Source: an uncultured SAR86 cluster bacterium (lineage in GTDB: Bacteria > Pseudomonadota > Gammaproteobacteria > Magnimaribacterales > D2472). Taken from it: a stretch of DNA of 60,281 nt. Of this stretch, positions 27,795-36,154 are shown in pieces (positions within the stretch are counted from its first letter, which is position 1; each line of letters starts with the position of its first letter). The stretch covers positions 1 through 60,281 of the forward strand of contig CABYHU010000006.1 of assembly GCA_902518715.1 (NCBI GenBank). The letters are read 5' to 3'. A program made the translations under genes and the position numbers. Under the pieces are notes generated by a model that was not told the DNA's origin, ran no database searches, and saw only the letters and a program-made list of their open reading frames with translations.

Positions 27795-29120
27795 ATGAAT
27801 CTTAAATTTGGTACCGATGGGATTAGGGGGCCTGTCGAAACTAAAGTTACTCCTGAAGCTTGTCTTCGCATTGGTCATGCAGCTGGTATTGTTTTTAAAG
27901 AGCTCGGCTGGGATACAGTGTTAATTGGAAAAGATACCAGAGTATCAGGTTATATGCTTGAAGCTGCTCTTCAAGCAGGATTCTTGTCTGTCGGGATGAA
28001 TGTAAGGCTTCTTGGTCCATTACCAACGCCGGGTGTTGCATATTTAACTAAATCTTTCAGAAATCAGTGTGGTGTTGTTATAAGCGCGTCTCACAATGAT
28101 TATCAAGATAATGGAATCAAAATTTTCGATAATAGTGGCGTAAAAATTGATAGAAAGATTGAGATGATGATTGAAAATATTTTAAGTGACAAAATTACAT
28201 CATTACCATCAGTAGAAATTGGAAAAGCTAAAAGATTTGATGAATCTGGACCGAGATATGTTGAATTTTGCAAATCAACTGTTCCTGAAGATATTAGCTT
28301 TAGTAATTTAAGAATTGTCCTTGACTGCGCAAATGGAGCATCTTATAAGGTTACCCCAGATGTTTTTCATGAGTTGGACGCTGAAATAATAGTTGTTGGA
28401 GATCAACCTGATGGATACAACATTAACCAGGAATGTGGATCAACTAACCCTGAGCTTGTTCAAAGACTTGTTAAAGAGCATAGAGCTGACTTTGGAGTAT
28501 CACTTGATGGTGATGCGGATAGAGTAACTATTGTTGACAGAGAGTCAAATATATTAGATGGAGATGACATTCTTTATATTTTAGGTTTTGCAAATCCAAA
28601 TAGATTAGGTCCATGGTCAGGCATAGTTGGAACTCAGATGTCGAATGTTGGATTAGAAGATGGCCTTAATAAACTTGGGTATTCCTTTAAAAGGGCAGAC
28701 GTCGGTGATAAATATGTATCAGATTTGCTATCAAAAGAGGGTTGGCTTCTTGGTGGAGAGCCCTCTGGACATATTATCTGCAGAGACCTTGTCAGCACAG
28801 GTGATGGAACTATAGCAGCTCTTAAAACAATTAGTTCACTTGTTATGCTTGAGAAAGATCCTAAAGATGTTCTTTCGAATTACAAAAAAATACCCCAAAT
28901 AAATGAATCTATCAGTGTTATAAATAAAGATATTATTAGTGATGCTGAAGTAAAAACAGCTATAAATGATATAAAGTCAGACTTAACCATTAACAGGATT
29001 CTTGTTAGACCCTCAGGGACTGAAAATAAGATTAGAATAATGATTGAATCTGAAAATAAAAAAACAGCTAAAAAATATACAAATGATCTCATTAAACTGT
29101 TCGAGTCTAAAATCGCATAA
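27795..29120 (+). CDS. glmM: Phosphoglucosamine mutase
   Basis: 441 residues. Converts glucosamine-6-phosphate to glucosamine-1-phosphate for peptidoglycan and LPS precursors. The phosphoserine active site is in ISASHNDYQDNGIK near residue 99, the metal loop DGDADR near 240, sugar-binding GGEPSGHI near 322 and phosphate-binding RPSGTENKIR near 403. The protein begins NLKFGTDGIRG as expected. Part of the ftsH-glmM-tpiA-secG run. Confidence 0.97.
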   Translation: MNLKFGTDGIRGPVETKVTPEACLRIGHAAGIVFKELGWDTVLIGKDTRVSGYMLEAALQAGFLSVGMNVRLLGPLPTPGVAYLTKSFRNQCGVVISASHNDYQDNGIKIFDNSGVKIDRKIEMMIENILSDKITSLPSVEIGKAKRFDESGPRYVEFCKSTVPEDISFSNLRIVLDCANGASYKVTPDVFHELDAEIIVVGDQPDGYNINQECGSTNPELVQRLVKEHRADFGVSLDGDADRVTIVDRESNILDGDDILYILGFANPNRLGPWSGIVGTQMSNVGLEDGLNKLGYSFKRADVGDKYVSDLLSKEGWLLGGEPSGHIICRDLVSTGDGTIAALKTISSLVMLEKDPKDVLSNYKKIPQINESISVINKDIISDAEVKTAINDIKSDLTINRILVRPSGTENKIRIMIESENKKTAKKYTNDLIKLFESKIA

Positions 29121-29135
29121 GATATTTCAAATAAA

Positions 29136-29903
29136 ATGTCACACCCTCTTGTAATTGCAAATTGGAAAATGAATATACCCTCTGGAGGTATTTCAAGCTG
29201 GATCCAAAGTGAGATGGTATCTACTAATGATGAAGTAGATTTTAATAAAAAATCTTCATACTTTAAGTTTATGGGAATCGCTCCTCCAATTTCTCATTTA
29301 TCAGAACTAGAGAATTTATTAAATTTTGGATTTCTTGGCTCACAAGATATCTCTAGATTTAATGATGGCGCAAAAACTGGAGATATAAGTGCTGACATGG
29401 TGATTGACAAAGGCTGCACATTTTCAATTTTAGGCCATTCCGAAAGAAGAGAGTTTTATAATGAAACAAATAAGGATGTTTCAGAAAAGCTAAGAATATG
29501 TCTCGAGAAGAATATTTTGCCAGTTATCTGTATTGGTGAATCTCTTGAAGACTATAACGCAGGTAAAACTCTTGAAGTGCTGGATATGCAAATCAAAGAA
29601 ATATTTACATCTTTATCTACTAAAAAGACTGTTGTAATAGCTTATGAGCCAGTTTGGGCTATCGGCTCGGGAAAGACACCAACTCCAGATGATGTGAATA
29701 ATATTCACCAACACATTAAAGATATAGTACAATCCATCGCTGAAATTGAAGCTATTAGTTTTATCTATGGCGGTAGTGTAAATTGTGAAAATGCTAAAAG
29801 TTTTTTTCAACAAACAAATATTGATGGGGCTTTAATAGGTGGAGCTTCATTGAATGGAAAAGAATTTTTAGATATTTATAATGATTTTTTGGAGACCTTT
29901 TAA
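29136..29903 (+). CDS. tpiA: Triosephosphate isomerase
   Basis: 255 residues. Interconverts dihydroxyacetone phosphate and glyceraldehyde-3-phosphate. The catalytic residues are present: Asn and Lys in ANWKMN near residue 10, His in LGHSERREF near 99, and Glu in AYEPVWAIGSGKTP near 170. The phosphate-binding GGSVNCENA lies near 213. It lies between glmM and secG, an arrangement also found in other gammaproteobacteria. Confidence 0.97.
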   Translation: MSHPLVIANWKMNIPSGGISSWIQSEMVSTNDEVDFNKKSSYFKFMGIAPPISHLSELENLLNFGFLGSQDISRFNDGAKTGDISADMVIDKGCTFSILGHSERREFYNETNKDVSEKLRICLEKNILPVICIGESLEDYNAGKTLEVLDMQIKEIFTSLSTKKTVVIAYEPVWAIGSGKTPTPDDVNNIHQHIKDIVQSIAEIEAISFIYGGSVNCENAKSFFQQTNIDGALIGGASLNGKEFLDIYNDFLETF

Positions 29904-29906
29904 GAA

Positions 29907-30221
29907 ATGATTTTATTTGTACAAATTCTGTGTATTGTCCTTGCAGTTTTGCTTGTAATTCTTGTAATACTTCAACAGGGGAAGGGCTCCGACCTCGGAT
30001 CAGCATTTGGTGGAGGATCTTCTAACTCAATGTTTGGTGCTCTTGGACCTTCTAACCTTCTTGGAAGGTTAACATGGATTGTTGGATCACTTTTCTTAAT
30101 TCTTGCAATGACTCAAGCTGTTCTCTTGAAAAACTTAAACACGCAAGATAATTTAAGCTTTCCTGAACAGGAAATCATAATAGAAGAAATAGACGAATTA
30201 GATTCACTTCCAACAGAATAA
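29907..30221 (+). CDS. secG: Protein translocase subunit SecG
   Basis: 104 residues. Non-essential partner of SecYE that stimulates SecA-driven export. Two transmembrane segments, residues about 3-21 and 52-72, are separated by the glycine-rich loop with GKGSDLGSAFGGGSSNSMFG typical of SecG. The C-terminal tail is acidic (EEIDELDSLP). It lies 3 bases after tpiA and ends 3 bases before the 3' end of the convergent tRNA-Leu gene. Confidence 0.95.
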   Translation: MILFVQILCIVLAVLLVILVILQQGKGSDLGSAFGGGSSNSMFGALGPSNLLGRLTWIVGSLFLILAMTQAVLLKNLNTQDNLSFPEQEIIIEEIDELDSLPTE

Positions 30222-30224
30222 AGT

Positions 30225-30311
30225 TGGTGCCGAAGGCGGGACTTGAACCCGCACGAGCATTAGCTCACTACCCCCTCAAGATAGCGTGTCTACCAATTCC
30301 ACCACTTCGGC
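30225..30311 (-). tRNA. tRNA-Leu(GAG)
   Basis: 87 bases on the minus strand with an encoded CCA end. The acceptor stem GCCGAAG pairs fully with CTTCGGC. The anticodon loop TTGAGGG gives anticodon GAG, and a long class II variable arm (TGAGC/GCTCG) marks leucine. The T arm CGGG-TTCAAGT-CCCG is normal. E. coli has leuU(GAG) at the same secG position but on the same strand as secG; here it is inverted. Confidence 0.95.
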
Positions 30312-30324
30312 TTAAAAAAAACAT

Positions 30325-30330
30325 ATCATA
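30325..30330 (-). promoter_or_regulatory. Possible -10 element for tRNA-Leu(GAG)
   Basis: Read on the minus strand, TATGAT lies 13 bases before the first base of mature tRNA-Leu. The spacer region upstream is very A/T-rich and offers no convincing -35 box (only a T tract), so this is a weak call. Confidence 0.35.
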
Positions 30331-30367
30331 ACTCAAAATATTTAAATAAAAAAAAATTTGATATGCC

Positions 30368-30395
30368 TTGACCAACTAGCTATCATTTCTATAAA
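30368..30395 (+). promoter_or_regulatory. Sigma-70-type promoter of tRNA-fMet and the rimP operon
   Basis: TTGACC (30368-30373), a 16-base spacer and TATAAA (30390-30395) give five of six matches in each box. Transcription would start about 30402, some 11 bases before the mature tRNA. The downstream bases CATTCGCTGCGT are relatively GC-rich for this genome, as expected for a stringently controlled stable-RNA promoter. It probably also serves rimP, nusA and infB by read-through. Confidence 0.72.
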
Positions 30396-30412
30396 CTTCA
30401 CATTCGCTGCGT

Positions 30413-30489
<77 letters not shown>

Positions 30490-30490
30490 G

Positions 30491-30531
30491 TCAAAAATTA
30501 GAATTTTTGATGGGGCATATGCCCTGTTTTT
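30491..30531 (+). terminator. Tandem hairpins between tRNA-fMet and rimP
   Basis: Two perfect palindromes follow the tRNA by one base. The first (30491-30510) pairs TCAAAAAT with ATTTTTGA. The second (30513-30524) is GGGCATATGCCC, followed by TG and a run of five T. The second with its T tract looks like a weak intrinsic terminator or attenuator; the first could guide tRNA 3' processing. They lie before the rimP start at 30543, so they could set how much transcription passes from the tRNA into the operon. Confidence 0.5.
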
Positions 30532-30542
30532 GTATATGGAAT

Positions 30543-31022
30543 ATGGAAAAAGAGAAAATAAAAGAAATTATTGAACCCATTGTAAATGATCATGGTTGTG
30601 ATTTTTGGGGTTTAGAGATCTCCCAAGGAAAGAATATTCCTACCTTAAGGGTTTTTATAGATGCCATAAATGGTGCCACTATAGACGATTGTGAGAATGT
30701 TTCTAGAGATTTAAATCTTGAACTTTCAGTTGATTCAGATTTTATGGATGATTATGTTCTTGAAGTTTCGACTCCAGGTCTTGATAGAAAATTCTTTTAT
30801 AGCTACCAATTAAATGATTTTGTAGGAAAAACTTTAAAAATAAAGTTGAAAGATAAGATCAATGATAAAAAAACATTTAAAGCAATCTTGAAGTCAGTCA
30901 AAAATGATTCTCTTGAACTAAGTATAGGAAAAGAGGAATTAACTATCGGCTTTGGGATAATAGATATGTGCAAATTAATGCCAAATTACAAAGAAATTTT
31001 GAGGGAAAAAAATGGAAGGTAA
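30543..31022 (+). CDS. rimP: Ribosome maturation factor RimP
   Basis: 159 residues from the ATG at 30543. The open frame extends 36 bases upstream to a TTG, but that would place the start inside the hairpin region and add residues absent from the family, so the later ATG (MEKEKIKEIIEPI) is chosen. RimP assists 30S assembly. Typical features are GCDFWGLEI near residue 20, RVFIDAINGATIDDCENVSR near 37, and LEVSTPGLDR near 75. It overlaps nusA by 11 bases. Confidence 0.95.
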   Translation: MEKEKIKEIIEPIVNDHGCDFWGLEISQGKNIPTLRVFIDAINGATIDDCENVSRDLNLELSVDSDFMDDYVLEVSTPGLDRKFFYSYQLNDFVGKTLKIKLKDKINDKKTFKAILKSVKNDSLELSIGKEELTIGFGIIDMCKLMPNYKEILREKNGR

Positions 31023-32472
31023 AGAAATTTTAGCTGTTGTAGATTCTGTCTCCTCAGAGAAGGGTCTTGAGAAAGATGTTATTTTTGTTGCTATGGAGTT
31101 AGCAATTGCATCTGCTTCACAAAGACACTTTCATGAGGATGCTCAACTTATTGTTGAAGTAGATAGAGGATCTGGAGAATTTATTACAAAAAGACAGTGG
31201 GAAGTACTTGATGAAAATGATGAAGAATTTCACAGGGAATCTTACATATCACCCTCTGAATCATCTATGGAGATTGGAGAACTTTATTTTGAGCAAGTTG
31301 ATAATGTTGAGTTTGGAAGGATTGAAACACAAGCTGCTAGGCAGGTCATGCTTCAAAAAGTTAGAGAGGCTGAAAAAGAGCTTATCGTATCGAAATTCCG
31401 TTCAAGTGATAATAATTTAGTATCTGGATTCGTTAAAAGGGTTACAAGAGACAACATCATTGTAGATCTCGGCCAAGATGCAGAAGCCATTCTTCCCAGA
31501 GATCAAATTTTACCTGGAGAAATTTTTAAAATTAACGACAGAGTTAGAGCTGTATTACAAATAAAAGAAATTGAAGGCAGAGGACTTCAGTTAATGTTGA
31601 GTAGAATCTGTTCTGAAATGGTTACTGAGCTCTTTAGAATAGAAGTGCCTGAAGTAAATGAAGATGTAATAGAAATAAGAGGAGTAGCCAGAGACCCAGG
31701 ATCTAGATCAAAAATAGCTGTTAAAACTAATGATGGAAGAATTGATCCTGTAGGCGCTTGTGTTGGAATGAGAGGATCAAGAGTTCAAGCAGTTTCTGGA
31801 GAGCTTGGTAATGAAAGAATAGATATCGTAATTTACGATGATAATCCTGCCCAATTAGTAATTAATTCTTTAGCGCCGGCTAAAATTGAGTCAATAGTTT
31901 TGGATGAAACATCAAAATCTATGGAGATTGCTGTCAATCAAGAAAATCTTGCACTAGCAATTGGAGCAAGAGGTCAAAATATTAGATTAGCTTCAAAACT
32001 CTCGGGTTGGGACTTAAATATTATAAGCAGTGAAGAAGCAGAAGCTAAAGAAAAGGTTGATGAGACTGAATTCCTCGGAAAGCTTGTTACTAGTCTTGAA
32101 ATAAGTGAAGAATCAGCAGAATCAATTATTGAATTAGGATTAAGGAATTTTGATGATATTGCATATGCTTCCAAGAAAAAACTTTCAAATATTTTTGAAG
32201 ACGAAGAAGAAATACAAAGAGTTAAAAGTACTGCTGAAGATGCAGCTCTTCTAGAAGCAATGAGTGAAGTTGAGCAGGACGAACAAGATCAGGAGTCATT
32301 AACTGATCTTGAATTAAGCGAGGAACATGTAAATGCGTTAACTAAATCAGGCATCAAAAATAAAGATGATTTAGCTGAACTTGCTACAGATGAGTTAATG
32401 GAAATAATTGATATTTCTGAGGATAAAGCCTCAGAAATGATTATGAAAGCAAGGGAGCATTGGTTTAAATAA
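31012..32472 (+). CDS. nusA: Transcription termination/antitermination factor NusA
   Basis: 486 residues. Binds RNA polymerase and RNA to tune pausing, termination and antitermination. Order of domains: N-terminal RNAP-binding domain (1-130), S1 domain (about 135-200, VSGFVKRVTRDNIIVDLG), KH1 and KH2 (about 200-345, with GACVGMRGSRVQAV and AIGARGQNIRLAS), and two acidic helix-hairpin repeats at the C-terminus as in gammaproteobacteria. Starts inside the end of rimP; infB follows by 3 bases. Confidence 0.97.
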   Translation: MEGKEILAVVDSVSSEKGLEKDVIFVAMELAIASASQRHFHEDAQLIVEVDRGSGEFITKRQWEVLDENDEEFHRESYISPSESSMEIGELYFEQVDNVEFGRIETQAARQVMLQKVREAEKELIVSKFRSSDNNLVSGFVKRVTRDNIIVDLGQDAEAILPRDQILPGEIFKINDRVRAVLQIKEIEGRGLQLMLSRICSEMVTELFRIEVPEVNEDVIEIRGVARDPGSRSKIAVKTNDGRIDPVGACVGMRGSRVQAVSGELGNERIDIVIYDDNPAQLVINSLAPAKIESIVLDETSKSMEIAVNQENLALAIGARGQNIRLASKLSGWDLNIISSEEAEAKEKVDETEFLGKLVTSLEISEESAESIIELGLRNFDDIAYASKKKLSNIFEDEEEIQRVKSTAEDAALLEAMSEVEQDEQDQESLTDLELSEEHVNALTKSGIKNKDDLAELATDELMEIIDISEDKASEMIMKAREHWFK

Positions 32473-32475
32473 AAG

Positions 32476-34758
32476 ATGGCACAAACAACCGTTAAAGATT
32501 TTGCAAAGACTCTAAAAATATCTGAAGAAGCGCTACTAAAAAGAATGTCATCTGCTGGATTGTCTCATAGCAGCGTAACTGATGAAGTAACGACAGCCCA
32601 TAAACAAATTCTTCTAAGGTCACTTAAGCAGAAACAAAAACAAACTTCATCATCAATGTCATCATCATCAGGGGTTGGCATTAAGGTTAAATCTAAAGGT
32701 GGGAAAGCTGTTGCTGATTCTGGTGAAACTAAGAGCTACTCGGATAATATTGAGGCCAAAAGACAGGCTGCTTCTGAAGCATTAAAAGCTGAGCAGGTAA
32801 AAAGGCAAGAACAGCTAAAAGAAGCCGCCTCTAAAAGAGAAGCAAGATTCAAAGCAGAACAGAAAAATAAAGAAAATATTAAAGCCACTGAAAAACCTAA
32901 GAATGTTAAAGAAGAGCTTTCAAAAGCAGCTGAGAAGTATGCAGAAAGCGATGTAATGAATGTTGATGATCCAAAGCATAAGTTTGAAAAACCTCAAGAA
33001 TTTATTAAAAAAGATATTGAAATACCAGAATCTATTCAAGTTGGAGAATTAGCAAAATCGATGGCAATTAAGGGAGGCGAGCTTGTAAAAACTCTTATGG
33101 GTTTAGGAGTTTCTGCAACTATTAATGATATTTTAGATCAAGAAACAGCGATATTGGCTGTAGAAGAAATTGGTCACAACAGCATTGCAAAAGCCTCAGA
33201 TGATGTTGAGGAAGAATTATTAAGTCAAATTACATATGATGGCAAAGAAAAAACAAGATCTCCTGTTGTAACTGTAATGGGTCATGTGGATCATGGGAAA
33301 ACAACACTTTTGGATTTTATTAGGAAAGCTAAAGTGGTTGATTCAGAAGCTGGAGGCATAACACAACATATTGGTGCTTATGAGGTAAAGTCAAAGGATA
33401 GCAGTATAACTTTTATAGACACACCAGGACATGCAGCTTTTTCTTCTATGAGAGCTAGAGGTGCAAATACAACTGACATTGTTGTGTTAGTAGTTGCCGC
33501 AAATGACAGCATTATGCCCCAAACTGAAGAAGCCATAAATCATGCAAAAGCTGCTGAAGTTTCGATAATAGTTGCTATTAATAAGATGGATCTTCAAGGC
33601 GCTGATGCTGAAAAGGTAAAAGGGGATTTGGGGGCAAAAGACTTAGTGCCAGAGGATTGGGGCGGTAATGTGCAGATGATTCCTGTTTCAGCCCTCAATG
33701 GCGAAGGAGTTGATAAGCTTCTTGAAGCAATTTCTCTTGAGGCAGAAATTCTTGAACTTAAAGCTTTTCATGAAGGAGATGCTCAAGGTGTCGTTATTGA
33801 GTCTGAGTTAGATAAATTTAGAGGTGCTGTCTCAACATTCTTAGTTCAGAATGGTTGTTTGAAGGTTGGTGACGTTGTGATCAGTGATATGTCTATGGGG
33901 AAAGTAAAGGCAATAACGAACTCTTCTGGAGAGAAGATTAAGAAAGCAGGACCATCATCAGCAGTTGAGGTTCTTGGTCTTGATACTGCTCCAAATGCTG
34001 GAAGCTCCTTCCAAGTTGTTAAAAATGAAAAAGCTGCAAGAGAAGTCATAGATTATAGAGACAGTAAGCAAAAAGAAAAGAAACAAATTAAACAAAAAGA
34101 TGACAGCATGGGAGATATATTTGAATCAATGGGCCAAGCTTCGATGAAGTTTCTAAACTTAATAATTAAAACTGATGTTGCAGGGACTGCTGAGGCTATA
34201 AATGCTTCTCTTGCTAAAATAGGGAATGATGAAGTTTCAATTAAGATTATTGCCTCTGGAGTTGGCGGTATTACAGAATCCGATGCAAATTTAGCAATTA
34301 CCACCAATGCTAGCATTGTTGGTTTCAATGTTCGTGCTGACAATGCATCAAAAAAGATAATTGAAAAAGAAGGAATCGATTTAACTTACTACAGCATTAT
34401 TTATGAATTAATTGATGATGCGAAAGCAAAATTAAGTGGACTACTTGATCCAATTATCAGAGAAGAGATAGTTGGAACGGCTGATGTTCTCGAAGTATTT
34501 AATTCACCAAAATTTGGGCAAGTTGCAGGTTGCGTTGTTGTAGAGGGGACTGTTCTTAGGAATAAACCGGTAAGAGTTCTTAGAGATGATATTGTAATTT
34601 TCCAAGGTGAGCTGGACTCTTTAAGAAGATTTAAAGATGATGTTAATGAAGTCAAGAATGGAACCGAATGCGGAATGGGCATCAAAAATTATAAAGATAT
34701 TCGAGAGGGAGATAAGATTGAGGTATTTGATAGGAAAGAAGAATCTCAATCAATTTAA
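32476..34758 (+). CDS. infB: Translation initiation factor IF-2
   Basis: 760 residues, shorter than E. coli IF2 (890) through a reduced N-terminal region. That region begins with the IF2 N-terminal fold ([21 protein letters not shown]) and continues as a Lys/Glu/Ala-rich coiled segment to about residue 165. The GTPase G1 motif GHVDHGKTT is near residue 270, DTPGHAAF near 315 and NKMD near 370. The C-terminal domains bind fMet-tRNA. Part of the rimP-nusA-infB-rbfA-truB operon. Confidence 0.97.
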   Translation: MAQTTVKDFAKTLKISEEALLKRMSSAGLSHSSVTDEVTTAHKQILLRSLKQKQKQTSSSMSSSSGVGIKVKSKGGKAVADSGETKSYSDNIEAKRQAASEALKAEQVKRQEQLKEAASKREARFKAEQKNKENIKATEKPKNVKEELSKAAEKYAESDVMNVDDPKHKFEKPQEFIKKDIEIPESIQVGELAKSMAIKGGELVKTLMGLGVSATINDILDQETAILAVEEIGHNSIAKASDDVEEELLSQITYDGKEKTRSPVVTVMGHVDHGKTTLLDFIRKAKVVDSEAGGITQHIGAYEVKSKDSSITFIDTPGHAAFSSMRARGANTTDIVVLVVAANDSIMPQTEEAINHAKAAEVSIIVAINKMDLQGADAEKVKGDLGAKDLVPEDWGGNVQMIPVSALNGEGVDKLLEAISLEAEILELKAFHEGDAQGVVIESELDKFRGAVSTFLVQNGCLKVGDVVISDMSMGKVKAITNSSGEKIKKAGPSSAVEVLGLDTAPNAGSSFQVVKNEKAAREVIDYRDSKQKEKKQIKQKDDSMGDIFESMGQASMKFLNLIIKTDVAGTAEAINASLAKIGNDEVSIKIIASGVGGITESDANLAITTNASIVGFNVRADNASKKIIEKEGIDLTYYSIIYELIDDAKAKLSGLLDPIIREEIVGTADVLEVFNSPKFGQVAGCVVVEGTVLRNKPVRVLRDDIVIFQGELDSLRRFKDDVNEVKNGTECGMGIKNYKDIREGDKIEVFDRKEESQSI

Positions 34759-34764
34759 GATAAT

Positions 34765-35094
34765 ATGTCCTTAAGGCCTGAAAGAATAGCAGATTATCTA
34801 AAAAAAGAAATTTCAAATATCATTCTACAAAAAGTTAGAGATCCAAGACTTAAATCTATAGTCATAAACCATATTTCTGTAACACAAGATATTTCAGTAG
34901 CTAAAGTCTTTTATTCGGTCTATCAAGAAGAAAGTGAATTAAATGAAAAAATTCTTTCAAAATTTTCAGGCATGATTAGAAGCGAGATCTCAAAATCAAT
35001 GAAAATTAGACGAGTGCCTAAGATTCTATTCATTTTTGATAAAACGCCTGAGGAAGCAGATAACATAGAAAATCTCTTAAATAATATTAAATGA
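34765..35094 (+). CDS. rbfA: 30S ribosome-binding factor A
   Basis: 109 residues. Small KH-fold protein needed for 30S maturation and cold adaptation. The N-terminus RPERIADYLKKEISNIILQKVRDPRL and the later MRIRRVPKILFIFD-like segment (KIRRVPKILFIFD, about residues 80-92) are family signatures. Overlaps truB by 4 bases (ATGA). Confidence 0.95.
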   Translation: MSLRPERIADYLKKEISNIILQKVRDPRLKSIVINHISVTQDISVAKVFYSVYQEESELNEKILSKFSGMIRSEISKSMKIRRVPKILFIFDKTPEEADNIENLLNNIK

Positions 35095-35762
35095 ATTCAG
35101 GTATTTTTTTAATTAATAAAGACAAAGGTCTTTCATCTAATAAAGCCATACAAAAAATAAAAAGAAGACTGGATATAAAAAAAATTGGTCATTTTGGCAC
35201 GCTTGATCCTTTAGCAGAAGGCTTGTTAGTTTGTGGAGTTAATAAGGGCACAAAGTTATCAGAAAGATTCCTAAATTTAGATAAGTCATACTTTTCAAAA
35301 ATTATGTTGGGAATCCAAACCACAACTGATGACTCTGAGGGAAGTATTATAGTGGAGAAAAAGATTCAAGTAAGTGAAGAAGAAATTATTGAAATGATTA
35401 AGACCTTTGTAGGGGAGTCAAAGCAAAAAGCACCATTTTTTTCAGCTTTAAAATATAAAGGTAAACCGCTTTATAAGCATGCAAGAGAAGGAAGACTGAT
35501 AGAAAAAGAGGCCAGAGACATAAAAATTTATAAGATATTAAATATTGTTGTAGAAAATGCTTTTGTCTCCTTTGAAATATCTTGCTCCAAGGGCACCTAT
35601 ATTAGATCTATTGCAAGAGACTTAGGTGACAAGCTTGGATGTGGAGGCCATTTAGTAGAGCTTGTGCGGCTTTCCCAAGGTAAATTTGAACTTAAAGATG
35701 CAAAAAAAGTAGATGATGTCCAAATGAGTGATTTGATACATTTAGAGAATTTGTCCTTTTAA
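35091..35762 (+). CDS. truB: tRNA pseudouridine-55 synthase, lacking PUA domain
   Basis: 223 residues against 314 in E. coli. Makes pseudouridine 55 in the T loop of tRNAs. The catalytic Asp is in GHFGTLDPLAEGLL near residue 40, KAPFFSALKYKGKPLYKHAREG near 112 and CSKGTYIRSIARDLG near 165 are typical. The protein ends shortly after the catalytic core, so the C-terminal PUA RNA-binding domain is missing. Coupled to rbfA by an ATGA overlap. Confidence 0.95.
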   Translation: MNSGIFLINKDKGLSSNKAIQKIKRRLDIKKIGHFGTLDPLAEGLLVCGVNKGTKLSERFLNLDKSYFSKIMLGIQTTTDDSEGSIIVEKKIQVSEEEIIEMIKTFVGESKQKAPFFSALKYKGKPLYKHAREGRLIEKEARDIKIYKILNIVVENAFVSFEISCSKGTYIRSIARDLGDKLGCGGHLVELVRLSQGKFELKDAKKVDDVQMSDLIHLENLSF

Positions 35763-35778
35763 ATATCAAAGAAATAAG

Positions 35779-35807
35779 TTGTTAATATCTACAAATACCT
35801 TTAAGCT
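35779..35807 (+). promoter_or_regulatory. Candidate rpsO promoter
   Basis: TTGTTA (35779-35784), a 17-base spacer, then TAAGCT (35802-35807). The -10 box keeps only the key first, second and last positions. It lies about 75 bases before the rpsO start, leaving a leader long enough for autoregulation. Weak on sequence alone. Confidence 0.35.
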
Positions 35808-35823
35808 ACGCATTCAAACTTTA

Positions 35824-35874
35824 GACATGCGAGGTTTGACGGGTGTAAATAAATAAAAATGCATGTCCTAGGAG
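35824..35874 (+). promoter_or_regulatory. Possible rpsO leader structure near the ribosome-binding site
   Basis: GACATGC (35824-35830) can pair with GCATGTC (35861-35867), which ends 2 bases before the Shine-Dalgarno AGGAG (35870-35874); the start codon is at 35882. Ribosomal protein S15 is known to repress its own mRNA through leader structures in several bacteria, so a regulatory fold here is plausible. Only complementarity is seen. Confidence 0.4.
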
Positions 35875-35881
35875 AATAATT

Positions 35882-36151
35882 ATGGCGCTTTTAAAAGACG
35901 AAAAAGCTAATTTAGTCAAAAAATTCCAAAAGGGTGAAAACGACACTGGATCTTCAGAGGTTCAGATAGCTTTACTTACAGAAAATATTAATAAACTTCA
36001 AAGTCATTTCAAGACACATAAAAAAGATCATCACTCAAGAACTGGTCTAATTAGGATGGTTAATCTCAGAAGAAAACTTTTAGCATATTTAAAAAGAACT
36101 AATCCTGAAAGTTATAAAAAAATTATTACAGACCTTAATTTAAGAGGATAA
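35882..36151 (+). CDS. rpsO: 30S ribosomal protein S15
   Basis: 89 residues, the standard length. Binds 16S rRNA helix 22 early in assembly and contributes to a bridge with the 50S subunit. [20 protein letters not shown] near residue 21 and [22 protein letters not shown] near 48 are nearly universal motifs. Good ribosome-binding site AGGAG 7 bases upstream. rpsO-pnp is the conserved gene pair. Confidence 0.98.
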   Translation: MALLKDEKANLVKKFQKGENDTGSSEVQIALLTENINKLQSHFKTHKKDHHSRTGLIRMVNLRRKLLAYLKRTNPESYKKIITDLNLRG

Positions 36152-36154
36152 AAC

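Noticed and set aside
30507-30542. Earlier TTG/ATG starts for rimP
   Set aside because: They lie in the hairpin region after tRNA-fMet and add residues foreign to RimP.
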